This document shows positions 45,969 to 54,603 of a stretch of DNA of 64,000 nucleotides, in pieces. The notes beneath the pieces were generated by a model. It saw only the letters and a program-made list of their open reading frames with translations. It did not search any database and was not told the origin of the DNA. Source of the DNA: Flavobacteriaceae bacterium UBA5544 (lineage in GTDB: Bacteria > Bacteroidota > Bacteroidia > Flavobacteriales > Flavobacteriaceae); the NCBI GenBank assembly GCA_002426755.1, contig DINI01000019.1, forward strand, positions 205,031-269,030. Reading direction: 5' to 3'. The position numbers and the translations under genes are program-made. Position 1 is the stretch's first letter, and the number at the start of each line of letters is the position of its first letter.

Positions 45969-46712
45969 TTATTTTTTGTCTTTCAACAAAGCTTTTGCTT
46001 GTTTTACCCATTCATCAGCTTCGATTTTCTCACGAGTGATGCCGTCGATTGCAGAAAGCTCGTCTCTATCAGCAGCTTTCAATTTACTGATTTGCTCGAA
46101 TGTGTAGATACCCAATTCATTAAGTTTCTCTTCGTAAACTGGACCAATCCCATTGATTAATTTCAAATCATCTGCATCCGCTTTCAAAGCTGTACCGATA
46201 CTGTGAAGCACTTTATCGATGTTGATTTCGATGTGTGCATCCTCGGCACGGTGCTCGGCACGCGTTACAAGATTTTCGCTAACCTCAACCTCTTTTTTAG
46301 CTGCTGGTTTTGCCTCTGATTTTTTAGCTTCTTTTGCCGGAGCCGCTTTTTCAGCTTTCGCTGGTTTTGCTTTTTCAGTTTTTTCAGCTTTAGTAGCTCC
46401 TGAAGCTACAATACTTTCAATAACGATTTCAGTAAGAGCTTGACGGTGTCCGTTTTTCTTGCGGTAACCTTTACGTCTTTTCTTTTTGAAAACGATAACT
46501 TTATCACCTTTAAGGTGACTTAAGACTTTTGCTCCTACTTGAGCTCCGTCTATAGCTGGGGCGCCTAAAGTAATGTTCTTTCCATCACCAATCAAAAGAA
46601 CATTGTCGAAAGATACTTTCTTTCCTTCTTCTGTTGACAAACGATGAACAAACACTTTCTGGTCTTTTTCAACTTTGAATTGTTGCCCTGCTATCTCTAC
46701 AATTGCGTACAT
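45969..46712 (-). CDS. rplU: 50S ribosomal protein L21 with C-terminal helix-hairpin-helix extension
   Basis: A 247-residue protein, more than twice the usual L21 length of about 100. Residues 1-105 are L21 ([35 protein letters not shown]). A Lys/Ala/Glu-rich linker (about 112-150) follows. Residues about 180-247 form a helix-hairpin-helix-like domain ([37 protein letters not shown]), as found in nucleic-acid-binding proteins and in DUF4332-type modules. The core binds 23S rRNA. The extension may bind rRNA or another ribosome face. The fusion is continuous in frame with no sign of a missed stop. A clear promoter precedes it. Confidence 0.93.
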   Translation of the reverse strand: MYAIVEIAGQQFKVEKDQKVFVHRLSTEEGKKVSFDNVLLIGDGKNITLGAPAIDGAQVGAKVLSHLKGDKVIVFKKKRRKGYRKKNGHRQALTEIVIESIVASGATKAEKTEKAKPAKAEKAAPAKEAKKSEAKPAAKKEVEVSENLVTRAEHRAEDAHIEINIDKVLHSIGTALKADADDLKLINGIGPVYEEKLNELGIYTFEQISKLKAADRDELSAIDGITREKIEADEWVKQAKALLKDKK

Positions 46713-46754
46713 AGCGTAACGTTTAAGTTTAAATTAATTATTATAAAATGGGTG

Positions 46755-46785
46755 CAAATATACACCTAAATAATTAATCTACAAA
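46755..46785 (-). promoter_or_regulatory. Promoter of rplU-rpmA (TTTG-N19-TATATTTG)
   Basis: On the minus strand, a -33 TTTG (46782-46785) and a -7 TATATTTG (46755-46762) are separated by 19 bases. This is the best Bacteroidota-type promoter in the window. The leader would be about 40 bases. Confidence 0.85.
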
Positions 46786-46864
46786 CGTTTTTTTAGCTAA
46801 TGATATTGGGAATGTGCAATTAATTGCTGGGCGTTCAAAAATTTCAAAAATAAGAGAATGCAAA

Positions 46865-47335
46865 TCAATCTTCCATTAAATTTTCCTGCTGGCCAACATT
46901 CTGACTCTTTTTAAATATTTGCATGCATGTCAAAGTTAACACAGCAGTTGAGGCAAGTCCTTCAATAAAAATAATAAAAACAAGAATCCCTGTACCTTCA
47001 GAAAAATTCTGGAACCAATCTTTCAATAACTTACTGGCGAATTCTTGATCGAGATGAAACATGTAGATGGCCATGAATCCCGTAAATAAAAAAGTCGCAA
47101 TAAAACCAGTTATCAAACCTGTTTTAAAACCATCCACATACGTAAAAGCATCTTTGTCAGAAAACTTATAATGTTTGATAGCAAAATAAATGCCCACAGC
47201 CATTACCACTCCATTAAACAGTCGCAACCAAGGATTTTCATGAAGGTTGAATAATCTTAAAATCAAAAAATAAGCTATTAAGCCAACTGTTATTAATAAG
47301 CCATATTTTAAACCTACTGAAAAAGACCTGTTCAT
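46865..47335 (-). CDS. DUF4199-family membrane protein
   Basis: A 156-residue inner-membrane protein with four hydrophobic helices (about 10-30, 37-53, 70-92 and 115-140). The second half matches the DUF4199 pattern: YVDGFKTGLITGFIATFLFTG and ASTAVLTLTCMQIFKK. The family is Bacteroidota-specific and unassigned. It is alone on the minus strand, divergent from the M16 protease operon across 195 bases. That stretch is AT-rich and holds a possible -7 box (TACTTTTG at 47450) for the protease genes. Confidence 0.78.
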   Translation of the reverse strand: MNRSFSVGLKYGLLITVGLIAYFLILRLFNLHENPWLRLFNGVVMAVGIYFAIKHYKFSDKDAFTYVDGFKTGLITGFIATFLFTGFMAIYMFHLDQEFASKLLKDWFQNFSEGTGILVFIIFIEGLASTAVLTLTCMQIFKKSQNVGQQENLMED

Positions 47336-47530
47336 GTTTTATAACTTTTTAAATACTTTTGATGTCTTAAAATTCGGAAAAAATTGTGATTTAATATAAT
47401 TTTCTGACTTCTTTTTTGTCCTCAACAAGGAAATGGGTTCTCTATTTCTTACTTTTGTGTTGATTTGTAACAAATTGAACATTCAATAGACTTACATTAC
47501 ATACAAACTAATATTTAAAACAAACTCACA

Positions 47531-48850
47531 ATGAAAAAATGCTTATTTTCTTTAACTTCTTTGATGTTTGTTGGTCTTATGGCCAATGCTCAAAAAGTTG
47601 AATTTGAAGAGTATGACCTTGACAATGGCATGCACGTCATTTTGCACCAGGACAATACTGCTCCTGTGGTGATCACATCAGTAATGTATCATGTTGGTGC
47701 CAAAGACGAAAATCCAGAACGTACAGGATTTGCTCACTTTTTTGAACATCTTTTGTTTGAAGGAACCGAAAACATTAAACGTGGTGAATGGTTCAACATT
47801 GTATCCTCTAACGGAGGCAGCAATAATGCGAACACCACAGATGATAGAACCTATTATTACGAAGTATTTCCTTCAAACTCGGTAGAATTGGGATTGTGGA
47901 TGGAGTCTGAGCGTTTGATGCACCCTATCATTAATCAAATCGGTGTTGATACTCAAAACGAAGTTGTTAAAGAAGAAAAACGTTTAAGAGTTGATAACCA
48001 GCCTTACGGAAATATTCTTGCAGAAATCAAAAAGAACTTATTCTTTAAACACCCTTACCGTTGGGCAACAATTGGCTCTATGGATCATTTAGACGCCGCA
48101 ACTCTTGAAGAGTTTCAAGCATTCAACAAAAAATTCTACGTGCCAAACAATGCTGTATTGGTAGTTGCTGGAGATATCAATAAATCAGAGGTCAAAAAAA
48201 TGATTGAAAACTATTTTGGCCCAATTCCTAAAGGTCCGGAGGTAACAAGAGATCTTCCTCGTGAAGAACCACTTACCCAAACATTAAAAGCTACGGCGTA
48301 TGACCCAAATATTCAAATTCCTGCGGTTATAGCGGCATATAGAACACCATCCCAAAAAGATAAGGATTCTTACGTGCTCAACATGATTTCTAGTTATTTG
48401 AGTGGTGGAAAAAGTTCTGTCCTTTATAAAAAATTAGTAGACGAAAAGAAACTGGCGCTTCAGGTTCAAGCTGTTAACATTACACAGGAAGATTATGGAA
48501 CTTACGCACTTTTTGCTTTACCATTAGGCGATGTTAAGTTAGAAACTTTGCTTTCTGAAATGGATGAGGAAATTGTAAAAATTCAAAATGAATTGATTTC
48601 TGAAAGAGACTATCAAAAAATCCAAAATCAATTTGAAAACGACTTTGTCAACTCCAACTCAAGTATTGCTGGCATTGCAGGGTCTTTGGCAACATATTAC
48701 ATGTTATATGGTGATGTTAATTTAATCAATAATGAAATTGACATCTATCGCTCCATCACGAGAGAAGATATTCAAACGGTAGCTAAAAAATATCTCAATC
48801 CAAATCAACGATTGGTATTAGACTATTTACCGAAAAAGGATGATAAATAA
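47531..48850 (+). CDS. M16-family zinc protease, catalytic partner
   Basis: A 439-residue exported protease with a signal peptide (about 1-20, ending MANAQ). The inverted zinc motif HxxEH is at His69-Glu72-His73 (HFFEHLLFEG), and the distal metal Glu is in NEVVKEEKRLR near residue 148. This is an M16B/pitrilysin-type half enzyme. Such enzymes pair with an inactive partner to close over peptide substrates. The next gene encodes exactly that partner 9 bases later. It probably acts in the periplasm or at the outer membrane on peptides. Confidence 0.94.
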   Translation: MKKCLFSLTSLMFVGLMANAQKVEFEEYDLDNGMHVILHQDNTAPVVITSVMYHVGAKDENPERTGFAHFFEHLLFEGTENIKRGEWFNIVSSNGGSNNANTTDDRTYYYEVFPSNSVELGLWMESERLMHPIINQIGVDTQNEVVKEEKRLRVDNQPYGNILAEIKKNLFFKHPYRWATIGSMDHLDAATLEEFQAFNKKFYVPNNAVLVVAGDINKSEVKKMIENYFGPIPKGPEVTRDLPREEPLTQTLKATAYDPNIQIPAVIAAYRTPSQKDKDSYVLNMISSYLSGGKSSVLYKKLVDEKKLALQVQAVNITQEDYGTYALFALPLGDVKLETLLSEMDEEIVKIQNELISERDYQKIQNQFENDFVNSNSSIAGIAGSLATYYMLYGDVNLINNEIDIYRSITREDIQTVAKKYLNPNQRLVLDYLPKKDDK

Positions 48851-48859
48851 TAAAAAATT

Positions 48860-50944
48860 ATGAAAATTATGAAAACTTATATATCAGCGTTCTTAATGGT
48901 CTGTTTTTTGGCTTTTGGTGCACAAGCACAAATTGACCGTTCACAAGCACCAAAACCAGGACCTGCTCCAAAAATCGATTTAAAAACCCCTCAAGAATTC
49001 ACCCTCAAAAACGGGATGAAAGTCTTGGTGGTCGAGAATCACAAATTACCAAGAGTTTCTTTTAATCTTACCATTGATAACAAACCTGTTCTTGATGGAA
49101 ACAAACATGGAGTATCAAGCTTACTTGGTGCTATGCTAGGAAACGGAACAAAAACAATCTCAAAAGACAAATTCAATGAAGAGGTTGACTTTTTGGGTGC
49201 AAGCATCAATTTTGGTGCCTCAGGTGGTTATGCAAGTTCTTTGACTAAATATTCGAATAGAATTTTGGAATTGATGGCTGATGCAGCGATGAATCCTTTA
49301 TTGGTAGAAGAAGAATTCCAAAAAGAAAAAGATAAACTTTTGGAAGGATTGAAATCTGAAGAGAAAAGTGTGGATGCCGCAGCTGCTCGTGTTGGGGATG
49401 CGCTATCCTATGGAACCCAACATCCTTATGGCGAATTCACAACAGAAGAAACAGTGAATAATATTTCTTATGGCGATGTGTATGCTTACTATCAGAAACA
49501 GTTCAATCCTAACAATGCTTATTTGGTAGTTGTTGGTGATGTGAATTTTAAAGATGTCAAATCTGAAATTGAAAAACGTTTCGGAAACTGGAAAAAATCA
49601 GTTGTGGTTGAAACGACCGTTCCTGCTGCACAGCCAAATGCACAGTACACACAAATTAATTTTGTAGACATGCCGAATGCCGTTCAGTCTAACATTAGCT
49701 TAAAACATAATGTGGATCTTAAGATGAATAATCCTGATTATCATGCGGTATTGATTGCCAACAAAATTTTAGGCGGTGGCTTCAACAGTTATTTAAACAT
49801 GAATCTTCGTGAAGAACATGGTTATACGTACGGAGCGCGTTCTGGTATTGATGCGGATAAATATGTTGGGCAATTCTCGGCAAGTACTGCTGTAAGAAAC
49901 ATGGTAACAGATAGTTCGGTGGTGAATATGTTAAAAGAAATCAACCGTATCAAAACAGAACCAGTAAATGCTGATGATTTAAAAAATGCAAAAGCAAAAT
50001 ATGTAGGTGATTTTGTTTTGGCTTTAGAAAGCCCTCAAACCATTGCCCGCTATGCACTAAATATCAAGTTGAATGATTTACCTAAAGATTTCTATTCAAC
50101 CTATTTACAAAAAATCAATGCCGTTACCGCAGCTGATGTGCAACGTGTAGCAAACAAGTATTTCAAAACTGAAAACTCTCGAGTGATCGTTGTAGGAAAA
50201 GGCAGTGATGTGATTGAAAACCTTGAAAAAACAGGAATTCCAATCCTATATTTTGATAAATATGCCAACCCTGTTGATAAACCTGTATTTTCAAAACCGC
50301 TTCCTGCTGGTTTAACAGCTCAAACAGTAATAGACAACTACTTTAATGCTGTTGGAGGAAAAGACAAAGCACAAACTGTTAAGTCTGTTCACAGTGTTTC
50401 TAATGTTACAATTGAAGGCGTGCCAATTCCTTTAAAAGGAGATATGAAATCAATGTCTCCAAATATGATGTCAATTGAAATGTCTGCTGAAGGCATGGGT
50501 GTTTTGTTCAAACAAACATTTGATGGAACCACAGGATATAGAGAACAACAAGGTCAACGTATGGATTTGACAGCTGAAGAAATTGCCGAAAGCAAATCAG
50601 AAAAAACAATCTTTCCAGAATTGTATTACGAACCAACTAATTTGAGTTTGGAAAGCATGACATCAGTGGATGGAAAAGATGCTTACAAGGTAAAAGTATC
50701 AGAAGGGGATAACAATTCGTTTAGATTCTATGATGCCAACACTGGTTTGTTGCTACGTGTTGAATCTACAACAGAATCCGGTGGTCAATCTTTAACAACT
50801 GTTCAGGAATTGGGTAATTATTCAGAAGTGAATGGTATTCAGTTTCCTTACAGCATGAAAATCACAACAGGTCCTCAAGTAATAACTTTTAACATTACCA
50901 ATGTGAAAGTTAATGAAGGAGTAACTGAAGCTGATTTCAAATAA
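48860..50944 (+). CDS. M16-family non-catalytic partner with extra C-terminal lipoprotein-sorting-like domain
   Basis: A 694-residue exported protein (signal about 1-24, ending AQAQ). The M16 fold is present (about 40-480), but the HxxEH motif is replaced by HGVSSLLG, so it cannot bind zinc. The substrate-contact motif LREEHGYTYGARS is kept, as in inactive M16 partners. Residues about 490-694 form an added beta-rich domain (VIDNYFNAVGGKDKAQ; FRFYDANTGLLLRVEST; GIQFPYSMKI) of the LolA/DUF4292 style seen in outer-membrane lipoprotein-sorting-like proteins. It should dimerise with the product of the preceding gene. A terminator follows. Confidence 0.9.
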   Translation: MKIMKTYISAFLMVCFLAFGAQAQIDRSQAPKPGPAPKIDLKTPQEFTLKNGMKVLVVENHKLPRVSFNLTIDNKPVLDGNKHGVSSLLGAMLGNGTKTISKDKFNEEVDFLGASINFGASGGYASSLTKYSNRILELMADAAMNPLLVEEEFQKEKDKLLEGLKSEEKSVDAAAARVGDALSYGTQHPYGEFTTEETVNNISYGDVYAYYQKQFNPNNAYLVVVGDVNFKDVKSEIEKRFGNWKKSVVVETTVPAAQPNAQYTQINFVDMPNAVQSNISLKHNVDLKMNNPDYHAVLIANKILGGGFNSYLNMNLREEHGYTYGARSGIDADKYVGQFSASTAVRNMVTDSSVVNMLKEINRIKTEPVNADDLKNAKAKYVGDFVLALESPQTIARYALNIKLNDLPKDFYSTYLQKINAVTAADVQRVANKYFKTENSRVIVVGKGSDVIENLEKTGIPILYFDKYANPVDKPVFSKPLPAGLTAQTVIDNYFNAVGGKDKAQTVKSVHSVSNVTIEGVPIPLKGDMKSMSPNMMSIEMSAEGMGVLFKQTFDGTTGYREQQGQRMDLTAEEIAESKSEKTIFPELYYEPTNLSLESMTSVDGKDAYKVKVSEGDNNSFRFYDANTGLLLRVESTTESGGQSLTTVQELGNYSEVNGIQFPYSMKITTGPQVITFNITNVKVNEGVTEADFK

Positions 50945-50970
50945 AAATCATCATTTTTAATTCTAAAGGA

Positions 50971-51001
50971 ATCCGAAGTTTAATTGCTTCGGATTTTTTT
51001 G
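50971..51001 (+). terminator. Terminator after the M16 protease pair
   Basis: ATCCGAAG and CTTCGGAT form a perfect 8-bp stem around an 8-base loop, followed by a run of seven T residues. Confidence 0.9.
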
Positions 51002-51103
51002 TTTTTGTAAAAGCGCATCTTTAGTTATATGAAAGACAATAATTCCTTCATTTGTAAACTCATAAAAATCGTTAAATAATATGCTATAAACAGCTTTATT
51101 TGT

Positions 51104-51111
51104 TAGATTTG
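51104..51111 (+). promoter_or_regulatory. -7 box (TAGATTTG) of the HMA lipoprotein gene
   Basis: A perfect TAnnTTTG match, 24 bases before the ATG at 51136. The -33 region is AT-rich without a clear TTTG. Confidence 0.5.
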
Positions 51112-51135
51112 TCCATAATTCAATAATAAAAACCC

Positions 51136-51657
51136 ATGAAAACATTCAAAAATATAGGTTTAATTGCTTTGACTTCTTTGTTCATTGTGTCGTGTAAAAA
51201 CGAAACTCAACCAGAAGTAAAAACGGTTGATACTGAAGTTGCATCAAAAACAACTACGTTAGACCCAAATGCTCATTACGCCAAAGCTGAATTCGGTATT
51301 GAAGGTATGACCTGTGCCATGGGCTGTGCCAAAACCATTGAAAAGAAAATTGCAAAAATGGACGGGGTAAAATCAGCCAAAGTTGATTTTGATAAACAAA
51401 TGGCTATGGTAGAATATGATGATGCCAAAGTAACTCCAAAGTCATTGGAAGAAGCCGTCAAAAAAACTGGTGATATGTATTCAGTAAAAAACATGAAAAC
51501 AGTCGATGTCTTTTCTACTGAAAAAACGGAATGTAAGGCAGATTGCAAAATGGCTTGCTGTGCTGATAAAAGTAGGTCAGAACAAGCGATGGCTGAAAAA
51601 AAAGAATGTAAAGCAGATTGCAAAATGGCATGCTGTGCCGATAAGAAAAAAGCATAA
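51136..51657 (+). CDS. Heavy-metal-associated (HMA) domain lipoprotein with duplicated Cys-rich metal-binding tail
   Basis: A 173-residue lipoprotein (signal ending IVSC, acylated Cys20). Residues about 48-115 form an HMA ferredoxin-like domain with Cys60 and Cys64 in GMTCAMGCAKTIE, a CxxxC spacing instead of the usual CxxC. The tail contains two nearly identical 14-residue units ECKADCKMACCADK (132-145 and 157-170), each with four cysteines. This resembles a small metallothionein. The DNA of the two units is also close, indicating recent duplication. It probably captures copper, zinc or cadmium in the periplasm. It is monocistronic with its own promoter and terminator; no P-type ATPase is adjacent. 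Confidence 0.87.
   Translation: MKTFKNIGLIALTSLFIVSCKNETQPEVKTVDTEVASKTTTLDPNAHYAKAEFGIEGMTCAMGCAKTIEKKIAKMDGVKSAKVDFDKQMAMVEYDDAKVTPKSLEEAVKKTGDMYSVKNMKTVDVFSTEKTECKADCKMACCADKSRSEQAMAEKKECKADCKMACCADKKKA
51533..51650 (+). repeat. Tandem duplication encoding the Cys-rich tail units
   Basis: Two roughly 42-base units encoding the same 14 residues lie 75 bases apart. They differ at only a few, mostly third-codon, positions. Confidence 0.8.
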
Positions 51658-51677
51658 TCTTTTTTTAAAATAAAATT

Positions 51678-51704
51678 AAAGCCACTTTTTTAAGTGGCTT
51701 TTTT
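51678..51704. terminator. Terminator between the HMA gene and the YciI-like gene
   Basis: AAAGCCACTT pairs with AAGTGGCTTT around a T-rich loop, with A residues before and T residues after. It can serve both convergent genes. Confidence 0.88.
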
Positions 51705-51707
51705 GTT

Positions 51708-52211
51708 TTACCGTAAAGGAAATCCTTTAGCAGCCCACCAAGGATGCAGTTCAATCACCAAGCGTCCTGATTTTACCATTGGGTCGGCATTTGCCAAGCT
51801 ATCTGCCATTTCCATTGTTGGAACATTATAAATTGTGATGCCTCTAATCTCACCATCATCCCCAAAAGGTCCAGAAATGTCGGCATAACCCAGTTCGTAC
51901 ATTTTACCAAGATGTGCCAAATGCAATTTTTGTAAACTATCGGTTTCTTCTTTAGATTGCGAACGTGTTGGTCCTTTCTTTAAAAACGCCATAAAATATT
52001 GTTGCATCAAAATGGTGTCCTTCGTTTTTTCTTCCACATAATCAAAGATTTGAAAACCCTTGGCAGTTAATTCCTCTTTGAGTTTCTTAACAGATGCTTC
52101 TGAGGGTTCCGGAGAACTTTCAACTTCGATATTATTCTCGGTTTCTTTATGCTGTTTGTTGCAAGCAGATACTAAGGCCAACCAGAAAATTAAGATAATG
52201 ATTGTTCTCAT
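51708..52211 (-). CDS. Lipoprotein with YciI-like domain
   Basis: A 167-residue protein with a lipobox signal (MRTIIILIFWLALVSAC, acylated Cys17) and a charged linker. The C-terminal domain (about 65-160) resembles YciI/YCII ferredoxin-like folds (YFMAFLKKGPTRSQSKEE; LHLAHLGKMYELGYADISGPFGDD; MADSLANADPMVKSGRLVIELHPWW). I chose the ATG at 52211 because it forms an ATGA overlap with the stop of the upstream CYTH gene; an ATG at 52220 would add only MEL. YciI domains are usually cytoplasmic, so an exported, lipidated version is unusual. Function is unknown. Confidence 0.8.
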   Translation of the reverse strand: MRTIIILIFWLALVSACNKQHKETENNIEVESSPEPSEASVKKLKEELTAKGFQIFDYVEEKTKDTILMQQYFMAFLKKGPTRSQSKEETDSLQKLHLAHLGKMYELGYADISGPFGDDGEIRGITIYNVPTMEMADSLANADPMVKSGRLVIELHPWWAAKGFPLR

Positions 52212-52681
52212 AAGTTCCACATTTTATAAGGTTTTTTGCTTAATTGTGCATTGTAATATTTGATATCACCTGTGACTTCTTTGCCCAGCCATGATGGTTT
52301 TTGGAATAGTTCTGATGCATGGTTCAATTCCACTTCTGAAACAATCAATCCTTCATTGTCGCCAAAAAATTCATCAACTTCAAACAGATGGTTTCCTAGC
52401 ACTATTTCATATCGCATTTTGTCAATGACACCTTTTTCGCATAATTCCAAAAGCGATTTAGCATCTTCTTTTGAAATTTCTTTTTCCCACTCAAATCGTG
52501 ATAAACCATCGTCAGAAGATTTCCCTTTTACTGTTAGAAATCCTTGGTCTCCTTTGAGCCTGACTCTCACAGCTCGCTCTTTGTCCGAATTTAAATAACC
52601 TTGTATGATTCTAGTTTTGGTTTGGGCTTCTGATTTGAATGCATCCGATGTGACCAAAAATTTACGTTCTATTTCTATCAT
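52208..52681 (-). CDS. CYTH-domain protein (inorganic triphosphatase-like)
   Basis: A 157-residue CYTH domain with the family's N-terminal metal-binding signature EIERKFLV (ExExK) and alternating charged strands that line the triphosphate tunnel (RAVRVRLKGDQGFLTVKG; GLSRFEWEKEI). Single-domain bacterial CYTH proteins hydrolyse tripolyphosphate or related triphosphates. It overlaps the genes on both sides by 4 bases (ATGA), so the trio is translationally coupled. Confidence 0.92.
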   Translation of the reverse strand: MIEIERKFLVTSDAFKSEAQTKTRIIQGYLNSDKERAVRVRLKGDQGFLTVKGKSSDDGLSRFEWEKEISKEDAKSLLELCEKGVIDKMRYEIVLGNHLFEVDEFFGDNEGLIVSEVELNHASELFQKPSWLGKEVTGDIKYYNAQLSKKPYKMWNL

Positions 52682-53343
52682 GCGTCACCTCCTAGTTCTT
52701 GAATTACTTTAGATTTGATTCTTCCCGATTTATAATCATGATTTGCCAACCAAACCATACAATTTGCTATCGTTTCTGGATGAATCGGACGATAGCGTTT
52801 CAATTCTCCAAACTGCAATATTGGCTTCAATAAAGAAAATACAAATTTCATAATCGATTCTCCAAGTCGTTTTTCTTCTCTATCACCCGTTATCAATGAA
52901 GGTTGTAAAATGTAAGTGTTCTTAATATTGAACTCTAGCACCGCGGCTTCCATTTTCCCTTTGATTCTGTTATAAAAGATTTTGCTGCTCTTTTTGGCGC
53001 CCAATGCAGAGATAACTACAAAGGTTTCGATATCATTTTCCTTACAAAGTGATGCAGCAGCCACCGGAATTCCATAATCAATTTTGGTGTAGATTTCCTT
53101 ATCGGAAGTTTTCGCCTTGGTTGTGCCAATGCAACAAAATACCTCATCTGCTTTAAACTTCTCCTTATAATGCTCCAACTGAAACATATCAATGATATAT
53201 TCGGTTAGTTTTGGGTGTTTAATACCACAAGAATTTCTGCTGAACAACGTAACATGTCCATAACGTTCATCTTCTAAAAGCATTTCCAAAAGCAAGCTTC
53301 CCGTAAGCCCTGTTGCCCCTAAAATGATTGCTGTTTTTGACAT
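52678..53343 (-). CDS. NAD(P)-binding atypical SDR oxidoreductase
   Basis: A 221-residue Rossmann-fold protein. The dinucleotide motif is ILGATGLTGSLLLEMLL (about 7-23), followed by DEVFCCIGTTKAKTSDKEIY and FVVISALGAKKSSKIFYNRIKGKME. This is the pattern of HTATIP2/NmrA-like atypical short-chain dehydrogenases, where YxxxK is replaced by YNRIK. Function may be a reductase or an NADPH sensor. It is first of three coupled genes on the minus strand, divergent from dinB. Confidence 0.85.
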   Translation of the reverse strand: MSKTAIILGATGLTGSLLLEMLLEDERYGHVTLFSRNSCGIKHPKLTEYIIDMFQLEHYKEKFKADEVFCCIGTTKAKTSDKEIYTKIDYGIPVAAASLCKENDIETFVVISALGAKKSSKIFYNRIKGKMEAAVLEFNIKNTYILQPSLITGDREEKRLGESIMKFVFSLLKPILQFGELKRYRPIHPETIANCMVWLANHDYKSGRIKSKVIQELGGDA

Positions 53344-53428
53344 TTTTTTGTGATTTTAAACAAATGAATATATTGAGATTCTAGTTCCAAATTCTGGATT
53401 CCAAGAATATCAAATGGCATTTAATCCC

Positions 53429-53436
53429 TAAATTTA
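53429..53436 (+). promoter_or_regulatory. Near-consensus -7 box (TAAATTTA) directly before dinB
   Basis: The box ends 4 bases before the dinB ATG. The string TAAATTT(A/G)CATCATG is shared with the start of thiL, where the box is perfect. Confidence 0.4.
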
Positions 53437-53440
53437 CATC

Positions 53441-54550
53441 ATGCCAATCGATTTACCAATAAGAAAGATTATTCATGTGGATATGGATGCGTTTTATGCG
53501 TCTGTTGAGCAAATGGACCATCCCGAACTAAAGGGAAAGCCATTGGCTGTTGGTGGAAGCGAAAAACGAGGCGTTGTGAGTGCTGCCAGTTATGAAGCTC
53601 GAAAATTTGGTGTGCGAAGTGCCATGAGTGGCGTTCAGGCCAAACGCAATTGTCCGGATTTGATTTTTGTACGACCTCGATTTGATAGATACCAAGAGAT
53701 TTCGAAGAAAATAAGAAAGATATTTTATGACTATACCGATTTGGTTGAGCCGCTATCTTTGGATGAGGCCTATCTCGATGTCACAGAAAACAAAAAAGGG
53801 AATCCCAGTGCATCTTTGATTGCAAAAGAAATTCGTGAACGCATTTTTAAGGAAGTTGGATTAACCGCTTCCGCAGGCATCTCCATCAATAAGTTTGTAG
53901 CGAAAGTAGCCAGTGACTATAACAAGCCCAACGGACAGAAAACTGTCAATCCAGAAGAAGTGTTGTCATTTTTGGAGGCTTTGGATATCCGAAAATTTTA
54001 TGGTGTCGGGAAAGTGACAGCAGAAAAAATGTACCAATTGGGCATCTTTACAGGAAAGGATTTAAAGACAAAAAGCATTGAATATCTTGATGAACATTTT
54101 GGCAAATCAGGACGCTATTACTACCATATTGTTAGGGGCATTCATAATAGTGAAGTCAAACCAAACCGTATCAGGAAATCATTGGCAGCCGAACGAACTT
54201 TCAATGAGAATTTATCTTCGGAAATTTTCATGCTTGAAAAATTGGACAAGATTGCCAAAGAAGTTGCAAAACGTCTCGAAAAAAGTAAGGTTTCTGGAAA
54301 AACAGTCACCTTAAAAATAAAATACAGCGATTTTACATTGCAAACCCGTAGCAAAACATTGCCGTACTTCGTAAGTGACAAAAGTGTCATTTTAGAAACT
54401 GCCAAAGAGCTATTGTTTCAAGAAAAATTGAGCAATTCCGTTCGGTTATTGGGTATTTCTATGTCAAATTTGAATACGGAGACTTCAAAAAAAACAGAAA
54501 TGGATAAAAAAGAAACGATTGTGAGCGTGCAGTTGAAGTTTGAGTTTTAG
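53441..54550 (+). CDS. dinB: DNA polymerase IV (Y family)
   Basis: A 369-residue Y-family polymerase. Catalytic motifs are HVDMDAFYASVE (Asp14 and Asp16) and SLDEAYLDVT (Asp-Glu near 107-108). The steric loop and helix-hairpin-helix regions follow (IRKFYGVGKVTAEKMYQLGI), then the little-finger domain. It copies past damaged template with low fidelity. The C-terminus ends VQLKFEF, which may include a clamp-binding hydrophobic tail, though the canonical QxxLxLF is not clear. It is a single gene. Confidence 0.96.
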   Translation: MPIDLPIRKIIHVDMDAFYASVEQMDHPELKGKPLAVGGSEKRGVVSAASYEARKFGVRSAMSGVQAKRNCPDLIFVRPRFDRYQEISKKIRKIFYDYTDLVEPLSLDEAYLDVTENKKGNPSASLIAKEIRERIFKEVGLTASAGISINKFVAKVASDYNKPNGQKTVNPEEVLSFLEALDIRKFYGVGKVTAEKMYQLGIFTGKDLKTKSIEYLDEHFGKSGRYYYHIVRGIHNSEVKPNRIRKSLAAERTFNENLSSEIFMLEKLDKIAKEVAKRLEKSKVSGKTVTLKIKYSDFTLQTRSKTLPYFVSDKSVILETAKELLFQEKLSNSVRLLGISMSNLNTETSKKTEMDKKETIVSVQLKFEF

Positions 54551-54555
54551 ATAAC

Positions 54556-54586
54556 TTGTCTTAAGTTAACAGAAGTGTTATCTTTA
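54556..54586 (+). promoter_or_regulatory. Putative promoter of the S41 protease gene (TTG-N20-TATCTTTA)
   Basis: TTG at 54556-54558 and TATCTTTA at 54579-54586 lie 20 bases apart. The -7 box is one mismatch from consensus and 17 bases before the ATG. Confidence 0.45.
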
Positions 54587-54603
54587 AAAAAAATCACTGC
54601 CGC

